Assembly (NCBI GenBank): GCA_021803345.1
Contig: JAJZLS010000018.1
Span: 1 to 40,205 of the forward strand
Reading direction: 5' to 3'
DNA length: 40,205 nt
Origin: Actinomycetes bacterium
GTDB lineage: Bacteria > Actinomycetota > Acidimicrobiia > Acidimicrobiales > Acidimicrobiaceae
The notes beneath the pieces were generated by a model. The model had not been told where the DNA came from. It saw only the letters and a list, made by a program, of their open reading frames with translations, and ran no database searches. Positions within the stretch are counted from its first letter, which is position 1. Each line of letters starts with the position of its first letter. Shown here in pieces: positions 15,893 to 24,213 of the stretch. The translations under genes were made by a program, and so were the position numbers.

Positions 15893-15905
15893 TAGATTTT
15901 TCTGA

Positions 15906-17897
15906 CTAGTCCTCTTTGGAGGAAGCCGATTCAGCAGCTCTTGCTGCAATGTCTTTGACAACGTCTGCGTTTGCCAAGGTGGTTACATCTCCGAGTTGCC
16001 TTTGCTCAGAGATGTCTCGAAGCAGTCTTCTCATTATTTTTCCGGACCTGGTTTTTGGCAGCTCATCGGTAAAGACAATGGATGCGGGCCGGGCTATTTT
16101 CCCAATTTTCTCAGCCACGTGCTCGCGAAGTTCGTTTATCAGATCTTCGTTACCTACCACGTGACCTTTCAGGGTAACAAAAGCGGCTATGGCCTGGCCG
16201 GTTATGGGATCGTTTCGGCCTACCACTGCGGCTTCGGCAACGTCAAGATGATCCACGAGAGCAGATTCAACTTCCAAGGTGGATATTCGGTGCCCAGACA
16301 CATTCATTACGTCATCAACTCTTCCGAGTAACCAGTAATAGCCGTCAGTGTCTCTCTTGGCGCCATCGCCTGCAAAATAAATCCACTTATTTTCTTCTGG
16401 CTTAGAGAACCTGGACCAGTAGGTGTCTATGAAACGTTGTGGGTCCTTGAAAACAGTTCGAAGCATTCCCGGCCATGGGTGCGTAAGTACCAGATAGCCC
16501 CCTCCACCCCAGGGCACCGACATGCCTTCTTCGTCGAAGATATCTGCAGATATTCCAGGCAATGGAATCGTTGCTGAGCCCGGCTTGGTTGTTGTTATTC
16601 CAGGTAATGGAGCGATCATTGCATGGCCTGTTTCTGTCTGCCACCATGTGTCAACAATTGGAGTTTTACCTCCGCCAATATTTTGTTGATACCATATCCA
16701 GGCTTCCGGATTTATTGGCTCACCAACTGTCCCAATTACCTTTAGCGAGGACAGATCATGTCGCTTCGGAAATTCAGTTCCCCATTTCATGAAGGTTCGA
16801 ATTGTTGTGGGAGCTGTGTAGATTTGCGTGACTTTGTATTTTTCAACGATGTCCCAAAATCTGTCTTTGTCTGGATAGTTGGGTACGCCCTCGTAAAGCA
16901 CAGAGGTGGTGCAATTGGCCAACGGGCCGTAAACAATATAGGTGTGCCCGGTGACCCATCCGATATCTGCAGTACACCAGTAGACATCATTTTCTTTGAT
17001 ATCAAAGATATTTTTATGCGTGAACGAGGCTCCAAGTAAATAACCAGCAGTGGTGTGAACGATTCCCTTTGGCTTCCCGGTTGTTCCCGAAGTGTAAAGA
17101 ATGTAAAGCATGTCTTCGGAGTCGGTTTCGGTTGCTGGGCGATCCTTTGGCTGATCCTTGATTAAGTCGTGGTAGTAGATGTCGCGTCCTTCTTTCATCT
17201 CTACCTTGGCACCGGTGCGCTTCACTACAACTACCTTCTCAATGGAAGGCGTATCGGCTATTGCCGCATCCGCATAGCTCTTGAGCGCAATTGTTCCACC
17301 GTTTCTACGTGATTCATCGCAGGTAATCAAAACTTTGGCTTCGGCATCTATTATTCGGTCCTTAAGGGCGTCAGAGCTGAATCCACCGAATACAACCGAA
17401 TGGGGGGCACCCAATCTGGCGCATGCCAAAAGGGCTATGGGGAGTTCAATTGTCATACCCATATAGATTGCGACCCGATCCCCTTTAGACACACCTAGTG
17501 ATGCGAGTCCGTTCGCAAACTGACAAACCTCTTCATAAAGTTCTCGGTATGTAACTGTGCGTTCGTCACCTGGTTCCCCGACAAAGTGATATGCGACTTT
17601 GTCTCCATTTTTTTCCAAGTGACGATCCAGACAGCTTTCGGTGACATTAAGTTTGCCATCTACAAACCATTTGGCAAATGGTGGATTGCTCCAGTCGAGG
17701 ACCTGAGTCCACTTTTTTCGCCAGTGAAGGTTCTCTGCCTGAGCCGCCCAAAAAGCTTCGTAGTCTTCGCCGTCTTTGTAGATAGAAGGCGAGTTTATAT
17801 TTGCTTGAGATGTGAACTCATTAGAAGGAGCAAATGTTCTTTGCTCGTTCATTAGAGCTTCAATGGTAACCGACTTATCGCTTCCATCTGTGGCCAT
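15906..17897 (-). CDS. acs: Acetyl-CoA synthetase (AMP-forming)
   Basis: 663-aa enzyme of the ANL superfamily that makes acetyl-CoA from acetate, ATP and CoA through acetyl-AMP. The P-loop-like motif YTSGTTGKPKGIVH, the A5 motif DTWWQTETG and the C-terminal PKTRSGKIMRRLLR are all present; K620 in that last motif is the catalytic lysine that acetylation silences in other Acs proteins. Length is standard for Acs. The ATG has a strong GGGGGATGGAG upstream. satP follows, so the two form an acetate uptake and activation module. A 509-bp gap upstream probably holds its promoter; no acetyltransferase or deacetylase gene is in the window. Confidence 0.97.
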   Translation of the reverse strand: MATDGSDKSVTIEALMNEQRTFAPSNEFTSQANINSPSIYKDGEDYEAFWAAQAENLHWRKKWTQVLDWSNPPFAKWFVDGKLNVTESCLDRHLEKNGDKVAYHFVGEPGDERTVTYRELYEEVCQFANGLASLGVSKGDRVAIYMGMTIELPIALLACARLGAPHSVVFGGFSSDALKDRIIDAEAKVLITCDESRRNGGTIALKSYADAAIADTPSIEKVVVVKRTGAKVEMKEGRDIYYHDLIKDQPKDRPATETDSEDMLYILYTSGTTGKPKGIVHTTAGYLLGASFTHKNIFDIKENDVYWCTADIGWVTGHTYIVYGPLANCTTSVLYEGVPNYPDKDRFWDIVEKYKVTQIYTAPTTIRTFMKWGTEFPKRHDLSSLKVIGTVGEPINPEAWIWYQQNIGGGKTPIVDTWWQTETGHAMIAPLPGITTTKPGSATIPLPGISADIFDEEGMSVPWGGGGYLVLTHPWPGMLRTVFKDPQRFIDTYWSRFSKPEENKWIYFAGDGAKRDTDGYYWLLGRVDDVMNVSGHRISTLEVESALVDHLDVAEAAVVGRNDPITGQAIAAFVTLKGHVVGNEDLINELREHVAEKIGKIARPASIVFTDELPKTRSGKIMRRLLRDISEQRQLGDVTTLANADVVKDIAARAAESASSKED

Positions 17898-18406
17898 ACT
17901 CCATCCCCCTTGGATACGTGTCTCAAACTAAATAAATTGAAATATTGATTTTATGTTACAGCATTAAGTGGTTTAAATTTGGCTCCTGGAAAATATCTAC
18001 CATAAAAGTTCTGTTTGTAAAGAATTTTGTCGAGCTTGGGATGAGATTGTAATCATGAATGCATTTATGGTAGTTGAACTGATATTCATTCAGGAAAAAT
18101 TGTAACGATGTGAGTAACTTTGTGCATGATCGGGCGGCAAGGTGCCGCTGATTCGTGATTGTTTTACGATTTGCCGTCTCTCAATACGCCAATTTGTGAT
18201 ACAGGACTGGCTTTTATGTATCACTTTACGCACAAGATTCGAGACGTAAAGTGAGGTAATAATTGCCAAGTATTTTAATCCGGGCTTATTGATTGAAAAA
18301 TCGTGCCGCTGCTTCTCTATCCTTCTAAGTATTGAGAGCGATCTATTTATTTGGGGTTAGGGCTGATTTATCATAAATACGGATTCTGAGTTTTCGGGAT
18401 TTTCGA
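17898..18406. other. Long regulatory gap upstream of acs
   Basis: 509 bases without a convincing gene between the last pilus gene and acs, both on the minus strand. It contains GCGGCA-AGG-TGCCGC at 18134-18148 and the overlapping repeats described separately at 18196-18254. The 100 bases next to acs are AT-rich with TAACATAAAAT-like -10 candidates but no clear -35. The pilus terminator and the acs promoter should both lie in this gap. Confidence 0.45.
18196..18254. repeat. Two perfect inverted repeats sharing one arm
   Basis: GTGATACA (18196-18203) pairs with TGTATCAC (18217-18224), and TCACTTTACG (18221-18230) pairs with CGTAAAGTGA (18245-18254). The four bases TCAC at 18221-18224 belong to both, so in RNA the two stems cannot be complete at once. 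No T-run follows either stem on the minus strand, which argues against simple terminators. Position: about 300-350 bases before acs and 150-210 bases after the pilus operon. Confidence 0.7.
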
Positions 18407-18880
18407 CTAACAACTAGGTACAGTTGAGGTGGACACGCCTTTGGCAATGGCAGCAGAGCTGGTTGAATAAGTGACTCTATCTGCGCTACCCGGAATCAGC
18501 CTAAATGGAAGTCGTATTGAAACGGTTCCTCGGACGCAATCTGCTGGACCAATGGTAACCACGGTTACGGGCTTTATAAGCCGTGTTTCAGCCGGCAGTG
18601 AATTTTGGAGTTCTGACGAAGCCACCAGATATGCATCAGCAGGGTTTAATTTGATTGATCCGGTTTCATAAAAGCTGCTCTTCGAGACCTGCGTGGTAGC
18701 AGAAGCCGCTGCCATTTCGACTGATTGATCGAGATCAGTAGCTTTTGTCAGGGCGTCGCCCAGGTCAAGTAGAAAACCCATTAGATATACGATCATCAAT
18801 ATCAGCATTGGCGCTAAGAAAATTGCCGATCCGCGTTCTTTTATTTGCTTCTCATAGGAGGAGTGTCTTATCCAATGCAT
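18407..18880 (-). CDS. TadE/TadG-like pseudopilin, third of the cluster
   Basis: 157-aa protein with a short basic N-terminus ending in KERGSAIFLAP, then a hydrophobic helix (LILMIVYLMGFLLDLG) and an extracellular-type domain with S/T-rich sequence, the layout of TadE/TadG minor pilins, where a RG(S/A) before the helix is typical. The start is taken as the ATG at 18880, which overlaps the preceding gene by 13 bases; a longer frame would run far into that gene. Last gene of the tad operon. The helix starts closer to the N-terminus than in full TadG proteins, which also carry a vWA domain that is absent here. Confidence 0.7.
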   Translation of the reverse strand: MHWIRHSSYEKQIKERGSAIFLAPMLILMIVYLMGFLLDLGDALTKATDLDQSVEMAAASATTQVSKSSFYETGSIKLNPADAYLVASSELQNSLPAETRLIKPVTVVTIGPADCVRGTVSIRLPFRLIPGSADRVTYSTSSAAIAKGVSTSTVPSC

Positions 18881-19329
18881 GTTGCGGTTCCCATCAGCCC
18901 TGAGGATAACGGATCTTGTGGCTCGCTTTGGTCGGCGGAGACAGTAATGGCAAATTGATCTATCCAAAGTGGATATATCTGCTTGGATGCCGTTACTTTT
19001 ATTGTTCCGCAACGGCCGGGTGATTCCGACGCGGTAATTTGTGTATTTGATTCCGACAATCCCATGGAGGAAAAAGAAGATTCAAGTTCGGTTTCCGCTA
19101 CAGTTTGTGCAGATCCGAGATAATGATTAAGTACCAGGTCACGTACTGTATTGCGAACTGTTAAATCAAGGCCGTATTTGTACCTTTGGGCGGTGAGGGC
19201 TGCATTTGCAACTGATCCTGTCGTCAACAGTGCAAACACAATAATGAGAAGTACAAAGATGTTTTCTATCATTCCCTGCTGGTCGTGTATTTTTATTTTG
19301 GCGTTTATCCACATTCGATAGTTTTTCAT
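18868..19329 (-). CDS. TadE-like pseudopilin, second of the cluster
   Basis: 153-aa protein with one hydrophobic helix near the N-terminus (about 20-45: IENIFVLLIIVFALLTTGSV) preceded by DQQGM, followed by a soluble domain containing two cysteines. No clear family motif beyond the TadE-like N-terminal anchor and position; it lies between a TadE-like and a TadG-like gene and overlaps the former by four bases. Probably a minor pilin that assembles with the Flp-type fibre outside the membrane. Confidence 0.65.
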   Translation of the reverse strand: MKNYRMWINAKIKIHDQQGMIENIFVLLIIVFALLTTGSVANAALTAQRYKYGLDLTVRNTVRDLVLNHYLGSAQTVAETELESSFSSMGLSESNTQITASESPGRCGTIKVTASKQIYPLWIDQFAITVSADQSEPQDPLSSGLMGTATCIG

Positions 19330-19703
19330 GGTTCAATAATTGAAGTAGCTGTTGAGCTGATTGGATAACTGCCCAGGCCAATGGATGGCCATGGCGAGAG
19401 AGAATAATTTCCCAAGTTGACAATCAAGGTGATCAAATTTCCATGTCGGCTCAGTTGGCAAGTAATCGAGTTTTTGTATTTAGGAAATTCGGTGGAAAGC
19501 TGACCTATTATCTGGTCTATAAATGCTGGATCCTGGTTATGGCTGGCGACTGAAAGCATGCGGACCGAATTGACAGTGTCTGCGCTGAGTCTTTGATCCA
19601 GAATTACCAATTCGGCTATTCTTGACAGACCTATCAGAAGTATCAAGGTGAATATCATGCCCACAATTCCACTTATAACTCCGCTGCCTCTTTCGGTTCG
19701 CAT
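19326..19703 (-). CDS. TadE-like pseudopilin, first of the cluster
   Basis: 125-aa protein beginning MRTERGSGVISGIVGM, the ERGS-type N-terminus before a single hydrophobic helix that marks TadE-family minor pilins. The remaining domain is small and extracellular in character. It starts nine bases after the small pilin-like gene and its stop overlaps the next gene by ATGA. Actinobacterial Tad loci usually end in such a run of two or three TadE-like genes, so the role as a minor pilin is likely. Confidence 0.7.
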   Translation of the reverse strand: MRTERGSGVISGIVGMIFTLILLIGLSRIAELVILDQRLSADTVNSVRMLSVASHNQDPAFIDQIIGQLSTEFPKYKNSITCQLSRHGNLITLIVNLGNYSLSPWPSIGLGSYPISSTATSIIEP

Positions 19704-19712
19704 GCTTCTATT

Positions 19713-19928
19713 TCAGTTCCCCAGTTGAGCTACTTGTGAGTTCACCATGCCGGTTGCGGTGTTCATTGTGCTTCTAAACGCCAGCCACATGGCAACTCCA
19801 AGTGCAGAGAATATAACTACCGCGATGGCAGCGGATACTACGCCCTCACCATTTTCATTATCGCTTTTGGTATGTCTTAAGATCTGTTGCGGCAGGGTAG
19901 TGAGCATATAAATCAAAACAGAGTTCAT
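19713..19928 (-). CDS. Small Flp/Tad pilin-like protein
   Basis: 71-aa protein with one helix (VVSAAIAVVIFSALGVAMWLAF) after ENGEG, at the place where the major Flp pilin gene sits in Tad loci, directly after tadC. GEG before the hydrophobic run resembles a class III prepilin cleavage site. However, the glutamate at position 5 of mature Flp pilins is missing: the residues after GEG are VVSAA. AAAAGGA precedes the ATG. It could be the major pilin of a divergent type or a pilin-like accessory protein. Confidence 0.65.
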   Translation of the reverse strand: MNSVLIYMLTTLPQQILRHTKSDNENGEGVVSAAIAVVIFSALGVAMWLAFRSTMNTATGMVNSQVAQLGN

Positions 19929-19973
19929 TTTGTTCCTTTTTTGGGTTGTAGAAGGTCAGTTGCTGGGGGAATA

Positions 19974-20699
19974 TCACTTGAGGAGCGTTTTTAGGGTGGC
20001 CTCAAGAGGGATTGCAATAAATATCATTCCTGGCAATAAGACTGCAACTGTCACTGGTATCCACACCAGTTGATTGCGCCGCTCGATTTCACTGGTCAGA
20101 AAGAAGCGCTGCTCGGAATTTAACCATTGCAAAAGATTCTCAATGAGTGCCAACATCTCTGAAGTCGTTGTTTTGGTACTCCAGAGATCGGCGAGCCTTT
20201 GTTTTGCCGGCGCTTGAAAATCATCAAGCCATAATTTCGAACTTCTTTCGATATCCATACCTGAGCGGAGGAGGTTTTGGAGGTGTTCGATATCCTGGTT
20301 GCCTACATTGTCGGCTGAAGTCAAGGCTTTTTGAAGAGAATTTCCACCAGTGATTCTAAGCCGGACCTGCTGCAGGAATGGTGTAAGCGCGAAATTGAGC
20401 TGCTGAGTTCGGCGGCGATGGCTGAATTGAGCCGTAGAGCTTTTTACTACCGTGTCAACGAGCCACCCAAGTCCGGCACTGCTGATGGTTATGAGGTCAA
20501 CTGACATCGAAGGAAAGAGAAACTGCACCAGCGCTGCGATAATTAGTGCGAGCGGAATGAGGGTTAGGCGTGTCTTATATTTCCAACTTTCCCGGACGCG
20601 GAAACTGATTGCAGGGTTGTTGGGGAGTTTTACGTCTCGTAAAAGCAATTCGCCGGAGATGGCAAGAATGATGCAGCCGGTAAGAATGAAATCAGTCAT
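19974..20699 (-). CDS. tadC: TadC-like type II/IV secretion platform protein
   Basis: 241-aa inner-membrane platform protein of the T2SSF family, the partner of TadB below the pilus base. Hydrophobic helices at the N-terminus, around residues 50-85 and at the C-terminus frame a cytoplasmic part with ITGGNSLQKAL, the usual glycine-containing T2SSF signature. It overlaps tadB by four bases, so both are made together. Sequence is divergent and the TadC name rests on order plus topology. Confidence 0.8.
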   Translation of the reverse strand: MTDFILTGCIILAISGELLLRDVKLPNNPAISFRVRESWKYKTRLTLIPLALIIAALVQFLFPSMSVDLITISSAGLGWLVDTVVKSSTAQFSHRRRTQQLNFALTPFLQQVRLRITGGNSLQKALTSADNVGNQDIEHLQNLLRSGMDIERSSKLWLDDFQAPAKQRLADLWSTKTTTSEMLALIENLLQWLNSEQRFFLTSEIERRNQLVWIPVTVAVLLPGMIFIAIPLEATLKTLLK

Positions 20700-21607
20700 C
20701 TGAGTTCTTCGTTTTTACTTTCCCGATATTGGAAAGCTGGGTTCTGGATGGCTGGAAATTGCATCAAGCGATTTGAAAGTTGCCAACACATAGCAATGAC
20801 TAATAAAGCGGCAGAGATTTGGATTAGTGAAGTGCTGGTGTAAAATGGCGAGAGCGTGCCGGCAAACGCCACACCTGCCAAGGCCATACCGGCGGGAATC
20901 AGGAGTACAAATAATCTAGCAATTTTGACGCCGGCCAGTTTTGATTCGGCTTCGGAGATAAGGATCTGTTGAGTTTTTAACGCTGCGGCTATATCGGAGA
21001 GTTGGTGCTGTATCTGCGAAGAGGTGGCTCCCTTCGTATTTATGAGCGAGGCGCACACTTGGCTTGTGGTCTGATCGTCTGCATATTTCCAGATTTGCCT
21101 CAGGGAAGATTGGAAGTTCCCGGAAGTCTCAAATTCCCGTTTACCAATATTAAGAAGATCAATTAGAAATGGGAATCCACCGCCAGAAGAGTCGTACATG
21201 ACGTATGGTAAGGCACGCTGGGAGGAGAGCATGGAGCTTCTGAGCTGCTCCAAAAACGTTGGCCAGATACTGCGGAGCTCCCGGTGGCGATTTGTGCTGA
21301 TTTGACGTGATCTGGCCACAGTTATCAGGCAAAGCAAAACTGCCGAGATTAGCGCAGCGATAAGTGGAACGCCGAGAATGGTCATTGTGGTCAGCACAAC
21401 TGCGAACAAAGTTCCAAGGACGGAATGGCTCAAAGGTGTGTATCTGGTTCCATTAATCAGGCCAATCGTCTGTTCTCTGAAATAGCGGAAGAATTTAGTG
21501 GAATCACGGGTAATGGCTCCCGTCCAAGAGGGTGGAGGGGAATTTCGTCTTCTAAGTGTCGGCAATATTAACAGCCATCCAGCACATATCAATGCAGCCT
21601 GTTTCAT
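20696..21607 (-). CDS. tadB: TadB-like type II/IV secretion platform protein
   Basis: 303-aa inner-membrane protein with a T2SSF domain: a hydrophobic pair around 65-95, a cytoplasmic helical bundle containing EQLRSSMLSSQRALPYVMY, and two helices near the C-terminus (IARLFVLLIPAGMALAGVAF and a following one). TadB and TadC form the platform on which the TadA ATPase drives pilin polymerisation. The ATG overlaps the tadA stop by four bases (ATGA). Confidence 0.83.
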   Translation of the reverse strand: MKQAALICAGWLLILPTLRRRNSPPPSWTGAITRDSTKFFRYFREQTIGLINGTRYTPLSHSVLGTLFAVVLTTMTILGVPLIAALISAVLLCLITVARSRQISTNRHRELRSIWPTFLEQLRSSMLSSQRALPYVMYDSSGGGFPFLIDLLNIGKREFETSGNFQSSLRQIWKYADDQTTSQVCASLINTKGATSSQIQHQLSDIAAALKTQQILISEAESKLAGVKIARLFVLLIPAGMALAGVAFAGTLSPFYTSTSLIQISAALLVIAMCWQLSNRLMQFPAIQNPAFQYRESKNEELR

Positions 21608-23016
21608 GGATGACCTGCTAATTCTTTTAGTTGCCTTGGTCTTTCCAGAGATTGTGAAAAACTGGGATCAACGGTAACCGAGCTCATTCTTAAGGGGTTC
21701 CGGCCTGAAAAACGCAGCGTGTCCAGTAGAGGGTCATATGAGAAAATGTCTGTGGTAATGAATCCCGAATCTGAATCCTTCGAGCCTTCTTCGACTGCTG
21801 TTACCTCTTCAACCACAATTCCAGACTCGGTACGTTTGAGCTGAACTACAAGATCTATGGCATCGGCGATGATTTGATTGATCACCCAAAGCGGTATTTC
21901 GTGGTCAAAGGAAAGCTGAATTAACATACGGAGTCGGATCAGAGCATCCTTCGCACTAACAGCATGAAGAGTGGTCATTCCCTGAATTCCAGTCGAAAGG
22001 GATAAAAGCAAAGGCAAACTTTCCTGGTCTCGGACTTCTCCCAGAATGAGGACTTCTGAATTCATCCTGAGACTTGCTTTTACCAGCCTTCTTAGCGAAA
22101 TCTCCTCACGTCCCAACCGGTCTGCCCGAGTATGCAACTGTACTTTGTCTGGCTTCGAGATCCGCACTTCAGGCGTCTCCTCGATGGCTATAACTCTACG
22201 ATCTCCAGGCAGTGCATCAATTAACGAGTTCAGTAATGTGGTCTTTCCACTTCCTGGTGCACCTGAAATGAGGATGGTGGCACCGTTAGACACTGCTCGA
22301 TAGAGAAAATCTCCAGCTTGCTCAGATAAGCTCCCACACTCGACTATTTCTCTGATTGTGGAGAGCGAGTTTTTCGCAAATTTTCTGATTGAAATTGCGT
22401 AGGAGTAATTGTTTGTTAATTCCGGATGGACTATATGCAGTCTTGTGCCATCAGGGAGCTGGGCATCCTGGATACCAAGTGACGGGTCTAGTTGCCTTGT
22501 AGCTCCTATTGATGTTTCAAGCATTCGGGATATCACCCGTTCCAAGTGTTGCACATCATGGAAGTTCTCAGGGCTTTGAAATGGACGATCTCCGTGGCGC
22601 TTACAGAATATCTCTTTCGGACCATTTACTGATATTTCCCAAATGGCGTCGTCCTCCAGCAGCGGTTCAATTGGCCCGTAACCAATCAGGTTTCTGAGCA
22701 CCACTTCAGTAAATTTTGCTTCATCTGCTATAGGCCGCGACGGATGCTGAATATTCCAGTTTTTAATAAGGTTGGATAGCTGATTTTTTGCTGATTTGAC
22801 TGAGGATCTGTTTGTCAGATCAATTTCGCCTTGCCGCAAAAAGTCGACTAATTCGAGTTCAATCGAATGAGCAATGGCATGGTTATCTTCGGTGACGAAT
22901 TCCTCAATAGGTGTCAATCTGGATCCCGAAATATGAAAATCATCTAATCGACGATGACGTGATTCTATCTTCGGGGGAGGCTTTATCACTTTATACAGCT
23001 GCACCTTAGTTGTCAA
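21604..23016 (-). CDS. tadA: TadA/CpaF-type pilus assembly ATPase
   Basis: 470-aa hexameric secretion ATPase of the PulE/VirB11 superfamily that powers Tad pilus assembly. Walker A is GAPGSGKTT at about 252-260, the Walker B region is EVLILGEVRDQE at about 331-342, and the His box MTTLHAVSA follows near 357-365. The N-terminal domain has IGYGPIEPLL and DAIWEISVNG, typical of CpaF. The apparent start is TTG at 23016, but TTGACA there could instead be a promoter -35 box, and in-frame GTGs at 23004 and 22989 are alternatives; no ribosome site decides. First gene of the tad operon. No TadZ or prepilin peptidase gene is nearby. Confidence 0.92.
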   Translation of the reverse strand: MTTKVQLYKVIKPPPKIESRHRRLDDFHISGSRLTPIEEFVTEDNHAIAHSIELELVDFLRQGEIDLTNRSSVKSAKNQLSNLIKNWNIQHPSRPIADEAKFTEVVLRNLIGYGPIEPLLEDDAIWEISVNGPKEIFCKRHGDRPFQSPENFHDVQHLERVISRMLETSIGATRQLDPSLGIQDAQLPDGTRLHIVHPELTNNYSYAISIRKFAKNSLSTIREIVECGSLSEQAGDFLYRAVSNGATILISGAPGSGKTTLLNSLIDALPGDRRVIAIEETPEVRISKPDKVQLHTRADRLGREEISLRRLVKASLRMNSEVLILGEVRDQESLPLLLSLSTGIQGMTTLHAVSAKDALIRLRMLIQLSFDHEIPLWVINQIIADAIDLVVQLKRTESGIVVEEVTAVEEGSKDSDSGFITTDIFSYDPLLDTLRFSGRNPLRMSSVTVDPSFSQSLERPRQLKELAGHP

Positions 23017-23159
23017 GACTTTTTTGCGGGTTCAAATACGCTAGGGTTGTCTATTGGCTACCTCGGCTGAACTGATAGAAATGGATGTCTAATCATTGAG
23101 CCAGCAATAATCGGGTGCCAGTTGTTTTATTTTATATTCGGTATTATTTGCCCGGTCCA

Positions 23160-23177
23160 GTTTGGAAAGTGCCAAAC
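23160..23177. promoter_or_regulatory. Palindrome between divergent tadA and MBL genes
   Basis: GTTTGG-AAAGTG-CCAAAC, six perfect base pairs around a six-base centre, lies in the 239-bp divergent gap. ATGCT-AAA-AGCAT follows at 23185-23197. The first has the size and spacing of a dimeric repressor site; no regulator gene is next to it. Confidence 0.35.
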
Positions 23178-23255
23178 AAATTGCATGCTAAAAGCATTAA
23201 CATTGTTGTGTGAGGCCAAATTGGATGACTTGGGTTCTTAGGCTCATCGTGAAAG

Positions 23256-24185
23256 ATGAGTTCAAAGTTGAAGGTTGGGCAGTTGGTCATGGGTAATCCG
23301 CAAAATCTCAATCCAGTTGATCCGAGGGAAAAATTGGATTTACCAAGCCTGGGAAGTATGCCGCAGATTTCTGGCGTGGGCACCTCAATTGTGCGCATAA
23401 TTGCACCAAATGCTTCTCATATGACCCTGGATGGCACAAACACTTATTTGATTTCGGATCCAATATCTGGATCTGCGGTGATGATTGATCCAGGACCTGA
23501 TTCTGATTCACATTTGAACTCTGTAAGACAGGTGCTGATAGCCCACCAAGTAGAGCTTGTGGGTATTTTGCTTACACATCACCACCTCGACCATAGCGAA
23601 ACCGCTGCCAAGTGGGCAAACCTGTTTGGAGTGGGAGTGAGCGCCAGGCGCGAAAAGCTGGTTCTCGGCCCAGGAAAGTTGCTAGTTGAAGGTGACATAA
23701 TACAACTGGGAAGTCGACACCTGCAGGTCATAGAGACCCCTGGGCATGTAGATGACCACCTTGGCTTCATAATAGATGATGAGTTTTTATTTACTGGAGA
23801 CCATATATTGGGACGATCTACCTCTGTAATCTCCTACCCTGACGGAAATGTAGAGAAGTACCTTGATTCTTTGGCCAAAGTGAAGCAAATTGGGCCTCGC
23901 ACTATCCTTCCCGGACATGGACCAGTGGTGTCAGAGAGCATTTCCACTGAGGTGATTGACTACTACATTGCTCATAGGCTATATCGTATCGAGCAGATAA
24001 TAAGCCAGCTTGAAGCCAATCCGGTAATTGGCAGCGATGATTTGACGCGGTTGATTTACGGAGACGCGCTCCCAGAGCCCCTTTTTCTTCCCGCCATGCA
24101 ATCCACCCGTGCCGCTCTCAAATATTTGCTCGAAATTGGTCAAGTAGAGGCAGACAATCGGGGTCGATATCGACTCAGTGGCTAA
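23256..24185 (+). CDS. MBL-fold metallo-hydrolase (LACTB2-like)
   Basis: 309-aa metallo-beta-lactamase-fold hydrolase. The zinc ligands are visible: THHHLDHSE (the HxHxDH motif), the GHVDDHLG histidine, FTGDHILG and LPGHGP. A C-terminal helical/winged region (IEQIISQLE to ALKYLLEIGQVEADNRGRYRL) is that of the LACTB2/glyoxalase-II-like group. The substrate may be RNA or a thioester; sequence does not decide. The start is uncertain: no ribosome site precedes 23256, and conservation begins only near MTLDGTNTYLI. It lies between two pilus genes on the opposite strand and is probably independent of them. Confidence 0.85.
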   Translation: MSSKLKVGQLVMGNPQNLNPVDPREKLDLPSLGSMPQISGVGTSIVRIIAPNASHMTLDGTNTYLISDPISGSAVMIDPGPDSDSHLNSVRQVLIAHQVELVGILLTHHHLDHSETAAKWANLFGVGVSARREKLVLGPGKLLVEGDIIQLGSRHLQVIETPGHVDDHLGFIIDDEFLFTGDHILGRSTSVISYPDGNVEKYLDSLAKVKQIGPRTILPGHGPVVSESISTEVIDYYIAHRLYRIEQIISQLEANPVIGSDDLTRLIYGDALPEPLFLPAMQSTRAALKYLLEIGQVEADNRGRYRLSG

Positions 24186-24213
24186 TTGAGCTTTGGCCTA
24201 GTCAATTTGATAT

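Noticed and set aside
18881-19012. N-terminal extension of the last TadE-like gene
   Set aside because: It overlaps the previous pilus gene by more than 130 bases and lacks the usual short charged N-terminus before the helix.
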